DNA of 64,000 bases from CAVOEB01 sp965249645 (GTDB taxonomy: Bacteria > Pseudomonadota > Alphaproteobacteria > UBA828 > JAPUJA01). The stretch lies in contig CBDFML010000012.1 of assembly GCA_965249645.1 (NCBI GenBank), forward strand, positions 1,054,001 through 1,118,000, written 5' to 3'. Positions 1-8,876 of the stretch are shown piece after piece (the stretch's first letter is position 1; each line of letters opens with the position of its first letter). Made by a program: the position numbers and the translations under genes. The notes beneath the pieces are model-generated. The model saw nothing but the letters and a program-made list of their open reading frames with translations. It ran no database searches and had not been told where the DNA came from.

Positions 1-596
1 ATATCGGGATCAGCGTCTATCGGATCCTGGCGAGCTTCGCCATGGCGTGCGCCATTTCGGTTCCGTTGGGAATACTGATGGGCTCGTTCGGGCGCGTCGA
101 GGCGTTCTTCAATCCGCTCGTCTCCGCCTGGCGCTACCTTCCTGCGCCTTCGTTCATTCCCTTGCTGCTCATGTGGTTCGGCACCGGCGATCAGTCGAAG
201 CTCGCGCTGCTCTTCATCGGCGTGCTGTGGTTTCTGACGACACTTATCATGGACCACACGAAAGGGGTTTCGCGGGAATTGGTCGAGACGGCCAAGACCC
301 TGGGCGGCAACCCGCGCCAGATCCTGTTCACGGTGGTCGTGCCCGCGGTGTTGCCCAACGTCGTCGTCGTGATGCGCCAGATGATGGCGGCCGCCTGGAC
401 CTATCTGGTGATCGCAGAGATCATCGCGGCCACGACAGGGATTGGTGCGATGATGATGCGCGCGAAGCGCTTCATCCATATCGACCAGATTATGGCCGGC
501 ATCCTGGTGATCGGAATTCTGGGGCTAATTTTCGACTATTTCTTCCGCCTCGCGCATCGCCGCTTCTTTCCCTACGTGGAAGAAAGCGAAAATTGA
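1..596 (+). CDS. ABC transporter permease, SsuC/TauC type (5' partial)
   Basis: This is the inner-membrane permease of a nitrate/sulfonate/taurine-type importer. The frame is open from base 3, before the first ATG at 42, and the upstream codons read like family sequence (VYRILASFAMA), so the gene starts outside the window. The EAA loop that contacts the ATPase is visible as ETAKTLGGNPRQ followed by VVPAVLPNV, around base 285 to 360. Several hydrophobic helices flank it and the C-terminus is short and charged (YVEESEN). It converges on a TauA/NMT1-type binding-protein gene, its plausible partner although on the opposite strand. Substrate cannot be assigned. Confidence 0.88.
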   Translation, partial: IGISVYRILASFAMACAISVPLGILMGSFGRVEAFFNPLVSAWRYLPAPSFIPLLLMWFGTGDQSKLALLFIGVLWFLTTLIMDHTKGVSRELVETAKTLGGNPRQILFTVVVPAVLPNVVVVMRQMMAAAWTYLVIAEIIAATTGIGAMMMRAKRFIHIDQIMAGILVIGILGLIFDYFFRLAHRRFFPYVEESEN

Positions 597-626
597 TCGC
601 ACCGTCCCGTCGAGCCGCAATAAAAA

Positions 627-664
627 AGCTGCGACCGCCCCCTCCAGGGGAAGCGATCGCAGCT
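627..664 (-). terminator. Rho-independent terminator of the binding-protein operon
   Basis: AGCTGCGA (627-634) pairs with TCGCAGCT (657-664), with an inner CCCC/GGGG pairing. On the minus strand the stem is followed directly by a run of six T. It lies 15 bases past the stop of the minus-strand binding-protein gene and also separates it from the convergent permease. Confidence 0.8.
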
Positions 665-679
665 AATTAAATCGCTCGA

Positions 680-1780
680 TTACTGCATCGATTCCGGAGG
701 CGGTTCTGCGCCGCGGTAACCCGATTCGTAAAGTTCCGCCATCAAGTCGCAGGCGAGACCGGCCTCGGGTTCGACAGTCGTGGTCATCAGGCCGAGCTTG
801 ATCCACCAGTCGTTGGCGAGCCGCCACGCGTCCTTGATCCCGCCATTGGTCATCAAATGGCCGGGATCGCCCGGAACCGCACCGCACAGGCGGGCGGCCG
901 TCAGGAACGGTGCGGGATACATACCGTATAAACAATACTCGCCGTTCGGCCCGACGATGGACGCCACGTCTTCGACGCTGAATTGCAGGGCGTCGGCAAT
1001 GATCTGGTTGCTTTCCTGCGGATGCTCCTGCCAGTAGCGCTGACCTTCGAACATCGCCTTGAGCAACTGGACCGCCACGTCCCGGCGGTTCTCGATGAAC
1101 TCATCCGCGAAGAAGATCGCGTCTGAAATCAGGGCACTGCTCTTGAAGAAGGGATCGTTGGTCGACGCCATGACGTGCGAGCCCGACAGGTTGGCGAGCA
1201 CCTGACCGCCATAGGGTTCCCAGAATTCCCCGGCCATCACGTCGCCGCCGATCATCGCCGCGGCCGCGTCGTCCATGATCAGGTTGACGAACTCGACCTC
1301 GTCGGGGGCGATGCCGTTTTGCTCCAGCCATATGGCCATGAAGATGTGCGACAGGCCGCCCTCCATAACGGCGACTTTCTCGCCCTTCAGATCGGCCGGG
1401 TCCGTAATGTCCGAATGGACGATGATCCGGTCTGCGCCGCAACTGAAGTTATTGAACGCGACGGTCTTGAACGGCATCTCCTGCTCGATCGCGATCGGTC
1501 CGAACTCGGCCGTGCTCAACGTGGCGTCGAGCTGGCCCGCGACGATAAGGCTGAAACTCTGCAGGGGATCTTCGATGATCTCAATATTGATTTCGAGATC
1601 GGGTGCTAGGTTCTTCTCCTTCGCGATGAACAGCCACGAATAGCCGGGCCAGGAGAAGATGGAGATGTTGACCTCTTCCTTGGCCTGGGCGCTGTTTCCC
1701 CAGATTGCGGGTACGACAAAAAGGCACAGGAGGGCGAAAACAGCCGTCCTAAAAACGCCTCTACGGTATTTTTTTGACAT
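680..1780 (-). CDS. ABC transporter substrate-binding protein, NMT1/SsuA/TauA family
   Basis: Periplasmic solute receptor of about 366 aa. The start is the ATG at 1780, preceded by a strong GGAGG ribosome-binding site; longer in-frame starts lack this. Residues 1 to about 37 are a Sec signal with a hydrophobic core (AVFALLCLFVVPAIWG) and a likely cleavage site at SAQA/KEE. The mature start (VNISIFSWPGYSWLFIAKEK) and the later GEKVAVMEGG segment are typical of the NMT1-like fold. It is the last gene of a minus-strand set of amidase, Rieske oxygenase and this receptor, so it may bring in the compound those enzymes degrade. The ligand is unknown. Confidence 0.85.
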   Translation of the reverse strand: MSKKYRRGVFRTAVFALLCLFVVPAIWGNSAQAKEEVNISIFSWPGYSWLFIAKEKNLAPDLEINIEIIEDPLQSFSLIVAGQLDATLSTAEFGPIAIEQEMPFKTVAFNNFSCGADRIIVHSDITDPADLKGEKVAVMEGGLSHIFMAIWLEQNGIAPDEVEFVNLIMDDAAAAMIGGDVMAGEFWEPYGGQVLANLSGSHVMASTNDPFFKSSALISDAIFFADEFIENRRDVAVQLLKAMFEGQRYWQEHPQESNQIIADALQFSVEDVASIVGPNGEYCLYGMYPAPFLTAARLCGAVPGDPGHLMTNGGIKDAWRLANDWWIKLGLMTTTVEPEAGLACDLMAELYESGYRGAEPPPESMQ

Positions 1781-1979
1781 TTTGAAATTCCTCCCTGAGT
1801 GACATTGGCCTCTTTTGGGGCAAATTTTTCGTATAAAGAAGCCCATAACATAAACCACTAGGAGCCAGTGCGCGAACGCAAAATTGCGCGCCGTTTCCGG
1901 TCGGGCAACGGCCCAGTCACCGCCAGGCTCGCAAATCGGCGTCGGGCTGCTTGCCGACAATCGTTTCAATGGCCGGATT

Positions 1980-3116
1980 TTACCTGCCGTTCATGACGCT
2001 CGTTATCCGCTCCTGAAACGCGATCTGGATATAATCCCACGAGCCGGCGAAGTAGGTTTGATCGGAGGCCGGCGAGCGCCGCCCCGCCTGCATGAGCTCG
2101 ACGATCGGTACGTCCTGAACGTTCACGCCAACAAGAATCTCGTTCAAGCCATCGAAATGTTGCCGGTTCGCGGGGTCCGTTATCGCGGCGGGAGCGTAAA
2201 GGGCGAACGTCTCGCGCGTATGTTCGGGTCCGTCGGGGTAGATAAGAATCGCTTGAAAATAATATTCGGTCAGGATGATCAGCGCGTTTGGCAGAACGCC
2301 GAGCAGGTCCATTCCGTTTTCGATATGGGGCGGCACGCTGGTAAAGCGAGGTGCCGGATTGTCGGGATCATGCCAGCCCATGTTATGACCGGTTTCGGGA
2401 TAACTGCACCCCAGAATGTCGGGCCGGAGCACCAGGTCGACGTACTCGTTCAGGTCTTCGGCGCCGCCGACCGCCGAATGAACCGCGTGGATGTGATAGA
2501 AATCGAGAAAGTTCTCGGCCACGATCTTCCAGTTGGCCTCCAGCTCAAACGGCGAGCAGTGAATGCTCACGAGGTCGCTCCTGTCGAGCGCCGACCAGCG
2601 CGCTTCGACCGGCGCAATGAAGTCCTCGAAGGGCGGCGCGTCGCCCGAGAGATTGACGAAGACGATATCCATCCACACCGCGGAGCGCACGGGCAGGAGG
2701 CCCAGCGACTTCATCATCGCACCGTCGGGTCTGGAGTTGCCCGTCGCCTTGTCCCAGTAGGGCGTGCCCTTGAGGCCGCCGTCGAGCCCGTACCACCACC
2801 GGTGATAGGGGCAGACGATTTTACCGCCCTTGTTGGGCCCTGACTCCTCGACGAGCTTGACGCCCCGGTGTCGGCAGGCGTTCTGAAAAACCTGCAAAGC
2901 GCCGGCTTTGTCGCGGGTGATCAGCAGCGGCTCACCCATGATCGTGACGGGATGGATATAGCCCGGCTCGGGAAGCTCGGCACCCATGCCGATCGCAGTC
3001 CAGCTCGGGCGAAAGATCCGTTCGATCTCCTCGTCGTAGCGGCTAGCGCTGAGATAGACGTCCCGGGGGAGCCGGGTCTTGATGGCCTGATCCCGGAACG
3101 ACCCGATTGCTTCCAA
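1980..3116 (-). CDS. Rieske [2Fe-2S] aromatic-ring-hydroxylating oxygenase, alpha subunit
   Basis: A 378-aa oxygenase component that would activate O2 at a mononuclear iron. The Rieske ligands are visible as C81-x-H83 (CRHRG) and C102-x2-H105 (CPYHRW). The iron site follows near residues 193 to 207 in ENFLDFYHIHAVH, matching the family D-x2-H-x4-H pattern. The length is usual for a non-heme oxygenase alpha subunit. No ferredoxin or reductase partner is next to it, so electrons must come from elsewhere. It lies between an amidase and a binding protein on the same strand, which suggests breakdown of an imported amide or N-containing compound. The substrate is not known. Confidence 0.9.
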   Translation of the reverse strand: MEAIGSFRDQAIKTRLPRDVYLSASRYDEEIERIFRPSWTAIGMGAELPEPGYIHPVTIMGEPLLITRDKAGALQVFQNACRHRGVKLVEESGPNKGGKIVCPYHRWWYGLDGGLKGTPYWDKATGNSRPDGAMMKSLGLLPVRSAVWMDIVFVNLSGDAPPFEDFIAPVEARWSALDRSDLVSIHCSPFELEANWKIVAENFLDFYHIHAVHSAVGGAEDLNEYVDLVLRPDILGCSYPETGHNMGWHDPDNPAPRFTSVPPHIENGMDLLGVLPNALIILTEYYFQAILIYPDGPEHTRETFALYAPAAITDPANRQHFDGLNEILVGVNVQDVPIVELMQAGRRSPASDQTYFAGSWDYIQIAFQERITSVMNGR

Positions 3117-3339
3117 CTCGCCCCCTTCCCTGACCGCGTCGCTAACAGATGCCTGGCGGCTCCGCCCCGGGCCGACGCCGGATCCGTTCTATTGCCTGCT
3201 TATGCCCGAAATCTCAGCGTAAACCCACGGGCCGCGGAATGGAACGTCGTATGGCGTCCGGATACGCGATGGTGTCCTGCGAACACGGCCTCGCCGTGGC
3301 CATGGAGCCAGGCGGCGGCCTTGCCGTCAGCGTCTTCCG

Positions 3340-4773
3340 TTACCCTACCGATGTCATCGAGGTGGCTTTGGGATCCAGCGGCACGTTCGACGCGCAGCCC
3401 CAGAGTTGTTCGAAATAGGCCGCCGCTCCGAGCAATTCGTGCTCGCGGCGCCTCGGCGCGACGATCTGCATTGCCACGGGCAGACCCGACGTCGAATAGC
3501 CGCAGGGCGCAACGGCGACCGGAACGGACACTGTCGAAAGGGCGAAGGTGATTGTGATCCAGTCGACATAGGTCTCGAGCGGTCGACCTTCGATTTCGGT
3601 TGGAAATTTCTGCTCGACGGGAAACGGCAGCACCTGCGCCGCGGGCGTGAGCAAGAATTTCTCCCGCTCCAGAAACCCGTCGAAGGCGGCGATAAGCGCG
3701 GCCCGCTCCCGTTCCGCTGCACTGACCTCGCTTACCGCTTGCGCGGCCCCTTTCTCGACGTTCCACACGATGTCGGGCTTGATCTCGTCGCGATGCTCCC
3801 GGATCAGGGTTTCGTACAACCCTGCGACAAGATGGGCGCGCAGCGTGTGAAAGACCTCATAGACCCCGGCCAAGGGGGGCGGGGCTTCGGTCATCGCAAC
3901 TCCGTCCTGCGCCGCTTTATCGGCCGCCGTCCGGCACACCTCGCGAACCTCGTTCGCAACCGCGCAGACCCCCAGGTCGGGCGAGAACGCAAACCGTTCC
4001 GGTCGCAGCGGGCGTTCCGCCGCGGCACGATAGGACACACCTTCCGACGGCAGGCTGATCGGATCCCGGGGGTCGTATCCGATCTGGGCGTCGAACATCA
4101 GGCCAACGTCGCCGACGTTCCGCGCCATGGGTCCCTCGACCCACAAGGTGTCGAACGGCAACTGCCCCGGCCCCCGCGCAACCCGCCCCGGCGACGGCCG
4201 GAGGCTTGCAACGGAACAGAAGCTGGCCGGGGTGCGCAGGCTGCCGCCGAGATCGTTTCCCGAAGCGAGCCAGGCGGTTCCCGACGCGAGCGCGGCCGCC
4301 GAGCCGCCAGACGAGCCTGCGACGCTCAGGCGCAGATCCCACGGATTTCGGGTAGTGCCGTAGACGTCGTTGTAGGTATTGGCGCCGGCAAACTCCGGGA
4401 CGTTCGATTTTCCGAAGATGATGGCGCCGTTCCTCTCCAGCGTCTGCACGGTAAGGTCCGACGCCTTCGCGACGGCATCCTTGAGCACCGGCGAGCCCAT
4501 GCAGGTCACGACGCCCTCGATATCGTTGAGCTCCTTCATGAGCACCGGAAGACCCGCCAGCGGGGTTGCCCGCAGGCGCTCGCGCCCGGTGGCGTCCAAT
4601 CCTTTCAGCCGCCCCCGCGCACGGTCCATCAGGTTGACGCAGATCGCATTGATCCTGGGATCGACTTCACCGATCCGCTGTTCCAGCGCGTCGAGCAGCT
4701 CTTCGGGGGCATAGTCCCCCGACTTCAGCCCGTCGACGATCTGCCGGGCCGTGAGACCGATCAGAGAGTTCAA
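3340..4773 (-). CDS. Amidase, amidase-signature family (GatA-like)
   Basis: A 477-aa amide hydrolase. The Ser-cisSer-Lys triad can be placed: K80 in LMKELND, the cis-Ser in GSSGGSAAALASG around residue 154, and the nucleophile S178 in DLGGSLRTPA. No gatB or gatC is nearby, so a catabolic amidase is more likely than the tRNA amidotransferase subunit. The start ATG at 4773 begins MNSLIGLTARQIVDGL, a normal family N-terminus. It heads the set amidase, Rieske oxygenase, binding protein. The 223-base gap to the oxygenase (3117-3339) shows no clear gene or terminator. Confidence 0.9.
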   Translation of the reverse strand: MNSLIGLTARQIVDGLKSGDYAPEELLDALEQRIGEVDPRINAICVNLMDRARGRLKGLDATGRERLRATPLAGLPVLMKELNDIEGVVTCMGSPVLKDAVAKASDLTVQTLERNGAIIFGKSNVPEFAGANTYNDVYGTTRNPWDLRLSVAGSSGGSAAALASGTAWLASGNDLGGSLRTPASFCSVASLRPSPGRVARGPGQLPFDTLWVEGPMARNVGDVGLMFDAQIGYDPRDPISLPSEGVSYRAAAERPLRPERFAFSPDLGVCAVANEVREVCRTAADKAAQDGVAMTEAPPPLAGVYEVFHTLRAHLVAGLYETLIREHRDEIKPDIVWNVEKGAAQAVSEVSAAERERAALIAAFDGFLEREKFLLTPAAQVLPFPVEQKFPTEIEGRPLETYVDWITITFALSTVSVPVAVAPCGYSTSGLPVAMQIVAPRRREHELLGAAAYFEQLWGCASNVPLDPKATSMTSVG

Positions 4774-4858
4774 GTGCCTGTCCTCCAGCGGCGAAAAACG
4801 AACCCCGGTTCCCCGACGACAGATTACCTTGGCGGCGGATTGCTTTGCGGGAATTTTT

Positions 4859-4935
4859 TAGGCGCTGCTGCGCCGGGCTCCCTCACCCGCCGGAAGCGGC
4901 TGGCGGCGCTCGCCAAACAGTTGATCGAAGCGCGC
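4859..4935 (-). repeat. Duplicated hflX 3' end, distal copy of a 77-bp direct repeat
   Basis: This stretch repeats the last codons and stop of hflX (8878-8954) with 4 mismatches in 77 bases. Translated on the minus strand it gives ARFDQLFGERRQPLP and ends AGEGARRSSA-stop, against AGEGALRSSA in the intact gene. Three of the four differences are synonymous and the stop is TAA rather than TAG, so this was the end of a functional hflX allele. It marks the left edge of a 4.0 kb island. Bases 4774-4858 to its left hold nothing recognisable. Confidence 0.85.
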
Positions 4936-5172
4936 GTTCGCGCTCGCCTATGGGTATTACCTAACAAGCTGGTACTACATACTCATCGACATTGGGAGAT
5001 TAATGGTCTTGATTTTAGTACCACCTTTAGTGGCGTTAAGAGTAGACTAAAATGTTGTGACCACGTTTGTGGGAGTGCCGATATGGCGGGCATTTACTCT
5101 TATCAAACCTTGTCTACTGCGTCGGCCCAATTCGAGCGGACGAATCGGTTAATTGTCCGAAGGAATCAATTA
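4936..5172 (+). pseudogene. Possible tyrosine-recombinase (phage integrase) C-terminal remnant
   Basis: This AT-richer stretch has an open plus-strand frame that resembles a decayed integrase C-terminus: WEINGL then FSTTFSG where families have W-x-IHDLRRT-F-x-T, then DHVCGS and MAGIYSYQ where families have NHVSGS and GIVGIYQRH, then FERTNRLI at the terminal helix. The catalytic Arg box is lost, while the His of HVxG and the Tyr of GIY remain. It is cut off on the left at the hflX repeat and on the right by the IS. The likeness was judged by eye and is weak; it could be noncoding. Confidence 0.35.
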
Positions 5173-6003
5173 GGGTGTGGACTCAATTGATCCATAGTCT
5201 TATCGCGAAGATGTGGATCATGGCGAGGAAGTTGCGGCTGAGTTTTTCGAAGCGTGTTGCGAGCCTTCGCATGTCTTTCATGGTGCAGAAGAAGCGCTCG
5301 ATGATGTTGCGCATTTTGTAAAGACCGACGTCATGGGAGATGGGCTCTTTGGCGTTGCTCTTTGATGGAATGACCGCCAGAGCCCCGTCATCGTCAATGA
5401 GCTGGCGGATGGCGCGTGAGCCGTAAGCCTTGTCGGCGACGACGGCAAGCGGCGCTCCGGCGCCTTCGAGAAGATCCGGCAGGACTTGACCGTCATGAAC
5501 CTGACCGCCGGTGATGACAAAGCGCCGGGGACGACCGTGTTCATCGACTACGGCGTGAACCTTGCTTGTGCGGCCGCCGCGTGAGCGGCCGATATCCTGC
5601 GCCAGTTCCCCCCTTTTGCGCCGGCTGCCGCGCGGTGAGCCTTGACGATGGATGAGTCGATGAAGAACAGGCTGTCGCCGGAGTGTTCGGCAAGCCCATC
5701 GAAGATCGCCTTCCATATGCCGCGCCGTGCCCAGCGCGCATAGCGGTTGTAGATGGTGGTGCGCGGGCCGTAGCGCTCGGGCAGGTCGCGCCACGGGGCG
5801 CCGGTGCGCAGAATATAGAAAATTCCGTTCAAAACACGCCGATCGTCCATACGCTTCGGACCACGTCCGCCCTTGGGCAAAAGCGGCTCGATCACCGCCC
5901 ATTCTTCGTCTGACAAATCAAAGCGCATGATCAAACTCCTTTCCAAGAAGCTTGAATCACACTTCCACACTATGAATCAATAGGTTAAATTGGGTTCAGA
6001 ACC
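5173..6003 (-). mobile_element. IS5-family (IS427-like) insertion sequence, copy 1
   Basis: An 831-bp element. The left end GGGTGTGGACTCAATTGATCC and the inverted right end GGTTCTGAACCCAATTTAACC match at 15 of 21 positions. TA flanks both sides (5171-5172 and 6004-6005). It contains one transposase in two overlapping frames. It sits inside the hflX-associated island, between the integrase-like remnant and the nuclease gene. The other copies are at 44625 and 50241. Confidence 0.93.
5183..5928 (-). CDS. IS5-family transposase, orfA/orfB joined by a -1 frameshift (copy 1)
   Basis: orfA starts at ATG 5928 after AAGGAG (MRFDLSDEEWAVIEPLLP) and ends at 5548. orfB continues to 5183 in the -1 frame. 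The slip site reads A AAA GGG GGG on the coding strand (5608-5617); shifting there joins AAAGAKGG to ELAQDIGRSRGGRT, the usual IS5 sequence. DDE residues are present: FFIDSSIVKAH, VVADKAYGSRAI, and NIIERFFCTMKDMRR with the Y-R-E-K signature. It cuts and joins DNA during transposition. An in-frame product would be a truncated 126-aa orfA protein. Confidence 0.9.
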
Positions 6004-6088
6004 TAGTTGAGAGCTTCCCAATGGTTTTGCCAATACAACGTTCATCAACGACACGAAGATATTCAATTATCTACATGGATTTTTGAGG

Positions 6089-7684
6089 ATGCCCATAGAC
6101 CGTGTAATCATAAGGAACTATAGGGCACTTCGCACAACCGATATATCCTTCAACTCCAAATTAAATATCGTCGTTGGCGACAATGAATCTGGCAAATCAA
6201 CGCTGCTAGAAGCGATCAATTTAGCTCTCAAATGTCAGTTGAACAGACGTCCAGCGGCCTTTGAGCTTCATCCCTTCCTCTTCAATGCTGAAGCAGTCGC
6301 AAAATTTATCGCCAGTCATAGGAACGGCACGCCTCAGTCGCCGCCCGAAATCCTGGTTGAACTTTACTTCGTGGACACGGAGGATTTTGCTGATCTCAAG
6401 GGAACCAATAACAGCGAGCAGTCGGATCTGCCCGGTATCAGCTTGAGGATATGCCTCGATCCGGACTTCCAAGAAGAATATCGTGACTACGTCGCCGATC
6501 CGGCACAGCTGAATAGCGTGCCCGTCGATTATTATCATATCGTTTGGCAGAGTTTTGCCGGCCATCTGATGAATGCACGTAGTTTGCTGGTGCGTTCAGC
6601 CATGATTGATCCGAGCGCGATTTCGAACACGTATGCCGCCAACAAATATGTGCTGGAAATCGTCAAGGACTACCTCACCAAAAAACAGCAAGTCGCGCTG
6701 GCTCTCTCTTACCGAGGTATGCGCGATATATTCCTGAGCGATGACAGCGTAACGGCAATCAATACAGAGTTGGCGGGCAAGACGGGGCTTGTCTTCGACA
6801 AGAGACTTTCGGTCGCGATGGATACGACGACTCGGGCAAGCTGGGAGACCGGAGTGCTGCCGCATCTGAACGATATACCACTTACGTTAGTCGGCAAGGG
6901 TGAGCAGAATGCGATCAAAATCAAGCTTGCGATCGAAGCGACTGATGCTTGTGCAATTCTATTGATGGAGGAGCCCGAGAACCATCTCTCCCACGCCAAT
7001 CTCAATAAGCTGATCGCTCATATCACGGACAAATCCGGCGACAAGCAACTGATCGTCACGACCCATAACAGCTTTGTTATGAATAAGCTGGGCGTTGATC
7101 ACATTTTGATGTTTAACGGCGAAACCGCAGTTACGCTGAATGACCTACCGGAGTCGACCAAAGCATATTTTAAGAAGCTGCCAGGTCACGACACTCTGCG
7201 GATGATCCTTTCAACACACTCAATTCTTGTCGAAGGCCCATCCGACGAGCTAATTGTCCAGAAAGCCCACAAGCAAATCCATGGAAATTTTCCTCTGCAG
7301 AACGGTGTCGAAGTGATTTCAGTTAATTCTCTCGCCTTCAAGCGCTTCCTCTATATCGCGATACTACTGAAGATTGATGCTCGAGTCGTTACTGACAATG
7401 ATGGTGATGCAAGTGCGGTGAAGGCCAAATACGCCGACTATGTCGGAGATACGACCATCGAGATCTGTTGCGATCTGGATGACGAGTGCAAAACCCTCGA
7501 ACCACAACTTCTGAAGGCCAGTGGCCGGGCCGAACTCAATGAGATTCTAGGCACCACGTTTGAAGACGACGACGCGCTATTGAATCATATGGGGGGAAAC
7601 AATAAGGCTGAAACTGCACTCAAAATTTTTGACAGTGATCGGACCTTCAGTGTTCCTGAATACATTCAAAATGCCATCAGATAA
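6089..7684 (+). CDS. gajA: OLD-family ATP-dependent endonuclease (GajA-like, Gabija-type defence)
   Basis: About 531 aa, an ABC ATPase fused to a TOPRIM nuclease. The ATPase has Walker A GDNESGKST (residues 30-38), a signature-like LVGKGEQNA, Walker B AILLMEEPENH near 290 and the H-loop VTTHNS near 324. The TOPRIM part has the acidic EGPSDE near 381, DNDGD near 436 and a lysine in NNKAETAL near 505. The ATG at 6089 follows GAGG; a TTG at 6083 is the alternative. The next gene, a UvrD-like helicase, overlaps it, as in Gabija operons, where the pair blocks phage. Codon use is more AT-rich than in neighbouring core genes, which indicates transfer. A non-Gabija OLD nuclease is possible. Confidence 0.8.
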   Translation: MPIDRVIIRNYRALRTTDISFNSKLNIVVGDNESGKSTLLEAINLALKCQLNRRPAAFELHPFLFNAEAVAKFIASHRNGTPQSPPEILVELYFVDTEDFADLKGTNNSEQSDLPGISLRICLDPDFQEEYRDYVADPAQLNSVPVDYYHIVWQSFAGHLMNARSLLVRSAMIDPSAISNTYAANKYVLEIVKDYLTKKQQVALALSYRGMRDIFLSDDSVTAINTELAGKTGLVFDKRLSVAMDTTTRASWETGVLPHLNDIPLTLVGKGEQNAIKIKLAIEATDACAILLMEEPENHLSHANLNKLIAHITDKSGDKQLIVTTHNSFVMNKLGVDHILMFNGETAVTLNDLPESTKAYFKKLPGHDTLRMILSTHSILVEGPSDELIVQKAHKQIHGNFPLQNGVEVISVNSLAFKRFLYIAILLKIDARVVTDNDGDASAVKAKYADYVGDTTIEICCDLDDECKTLEPQLLKASGRAELNEILGTTFEDDDALLNHMGGNNKAETALKIFDSDRTFSVPEYIQNAIR

Positions 7685-8747
7685 TCACATAATCATCGCC
7701 TCGGCTGGATCCGGAAAGACAACTACGGTTGTCGATAATGCTTGTGGAGACACCGACCGGCAGGCGGCGATCATCACATATACTAATAATGGCCGTGACG
7801 AAATTAATACTAATGCCCATCAGCGCTTTGGCAGCGTACCGCCACATGTAACGATCAGCACGTGGTATTCTTTCCTTCTAAGACACTTTGTACGGCCTTA
7901 CCAAAATTGCCTTTATGATCCGCGCGTTGCAGGCATACATTTTGTGCCTGATCAATCTGCCTTAAGGATTCCGGAAAAAAACACTCGTCACCATTTCTTT
8001 TCTAACGCCAGTCTCATGTATAGCGACAAAGTCTCCAAATTTGCTTGTAGGGTGATCGAAAATTCCAGCGGGCTACCACTCCAGCGTTTCGAACAAATTT
8101 TTGACAAGCTTCTGATCGACGAGAGCCAAGATTTGGCAGGTTATGATCTCGAACTGATCCAGTTGTTGCTAAATTCTAATGTGGAACTGACATTAGTTGG
8201 TGACCCCCGCCAAGCGACTTACTCGACAAACTCTGGGGCGAAAAACAAGAGATTTCGTGGACCAAACATCGTCTCGAAATTCGAAGAATGGAAAAACGCA
8301 GGTTACTGCGATATCGAATTCCAGAACTTCAGCCATCGGTGCGTTCAAGCAATTTGCGATTTCGCTGATCAGTTCCATCCAGAGGCCCCTAAGACGAAAT
8401 CGAAGAATTCGGTTGTCACTGACCACGACGGAGTATTCGCCATCAAGAAAAGGCTGGTTCCAATTTATATGGAGTCCTATAAACCTCAGCCTCTCCGCTA
8501 TAGCCGGGCCACGCGGGATATTCCCGGCAAGCCTATTAACTACGGAAACGCCAAGGGGATGACCTTCAACCGTACGCTCATCTACCCCCATGCCCCCTTA
8601 AAGAAATTTCTGAAGACAGGCGATTTAAAAGATGCAGGCAAAGAACTCGCTAAAATCTATGTTGCCGTCACGCGGGCCCGTCAAAGCGTTGCATTCGTGG
8701 TTGATGAAGACACTTCCGTCTCAGGATTGACTATTTACCAGCCTTAA
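7671..8747 (+). CDS. gajB: UvrD/PcrA-like superfamily 1 helicase (short GajB-like)
   Basis: About 358 aa, starting at the ATG at 7671, 14 bases inside the nuclease gene, which suggests coupled translation. SF1 motifs in order: Walker A ASAGSGKTTTV (about residue 10), Walker B LLIDESQDL near 150, motif III LVGDPRQATYS near 178, a motif V-like GNAKGMTFNRTLI, and motif VI KIYVAVTRARQ near 330. It is shorter than a typical GajB of roughly 490 aa, and there is little room for full 1B/2B insertions. It probably unwinds DNA or senses nucleic acid for the partner nuclease. The 130 bases after it (8748-8877) hold no clear feature. Confidence 0.78.
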   Translation: MPSDNHIIIASAGSGKTTTVVDNACGDTDRQAAIITYTNNGRDEINTNAHQRFGSVPPHVTISTWYSFLLRHFVRPYQNCLYDPRVAGIHFVPDQSALRIPEKNTRHHFFSNASLMYSDKVSKFACRVIENSSGLPLQRFEQIFDKLLIDESQDLAGYDLELIQLLLNSNVELTLVGDPRQATYSTNSGAKNKRFRGPNIVSKFEEWKNAGYCDIEFQNFSHRCVQAICDFADQFHPEAPKTKSKNSVVTDHDGVFAIKKRLVPIYMESYKPQPLRYSRATRDIPGKPINYGNAKGMTFNRTLIYPHAPLKKFLKTGDLKDAGKELAKIYVAVTRARQSVAFVVDEDTSVSGLTIYQP

Positions 8748-8876
8748 CAGTTGGTTGGCGCCATAATTATGGTTCGATAAGCTTTGCCAGTTCTGGTCCG
8801 TTTTGCGGCCGAAAAATAGCCATTTTCGTGCGACTATTCTCCCTCAGCGACGGCGGGTAGGTCTTTAAATTTTTCT

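Noticed and set aside
5173..6003. IS630/mariner-type element, because of TA flanks
   Set aside because: The transposase shows IS5-type motifs (DLSDEEW, GRSRGGRT, Y-R-E-K), and IS427-like IS5 elements also use TA-containing targets.
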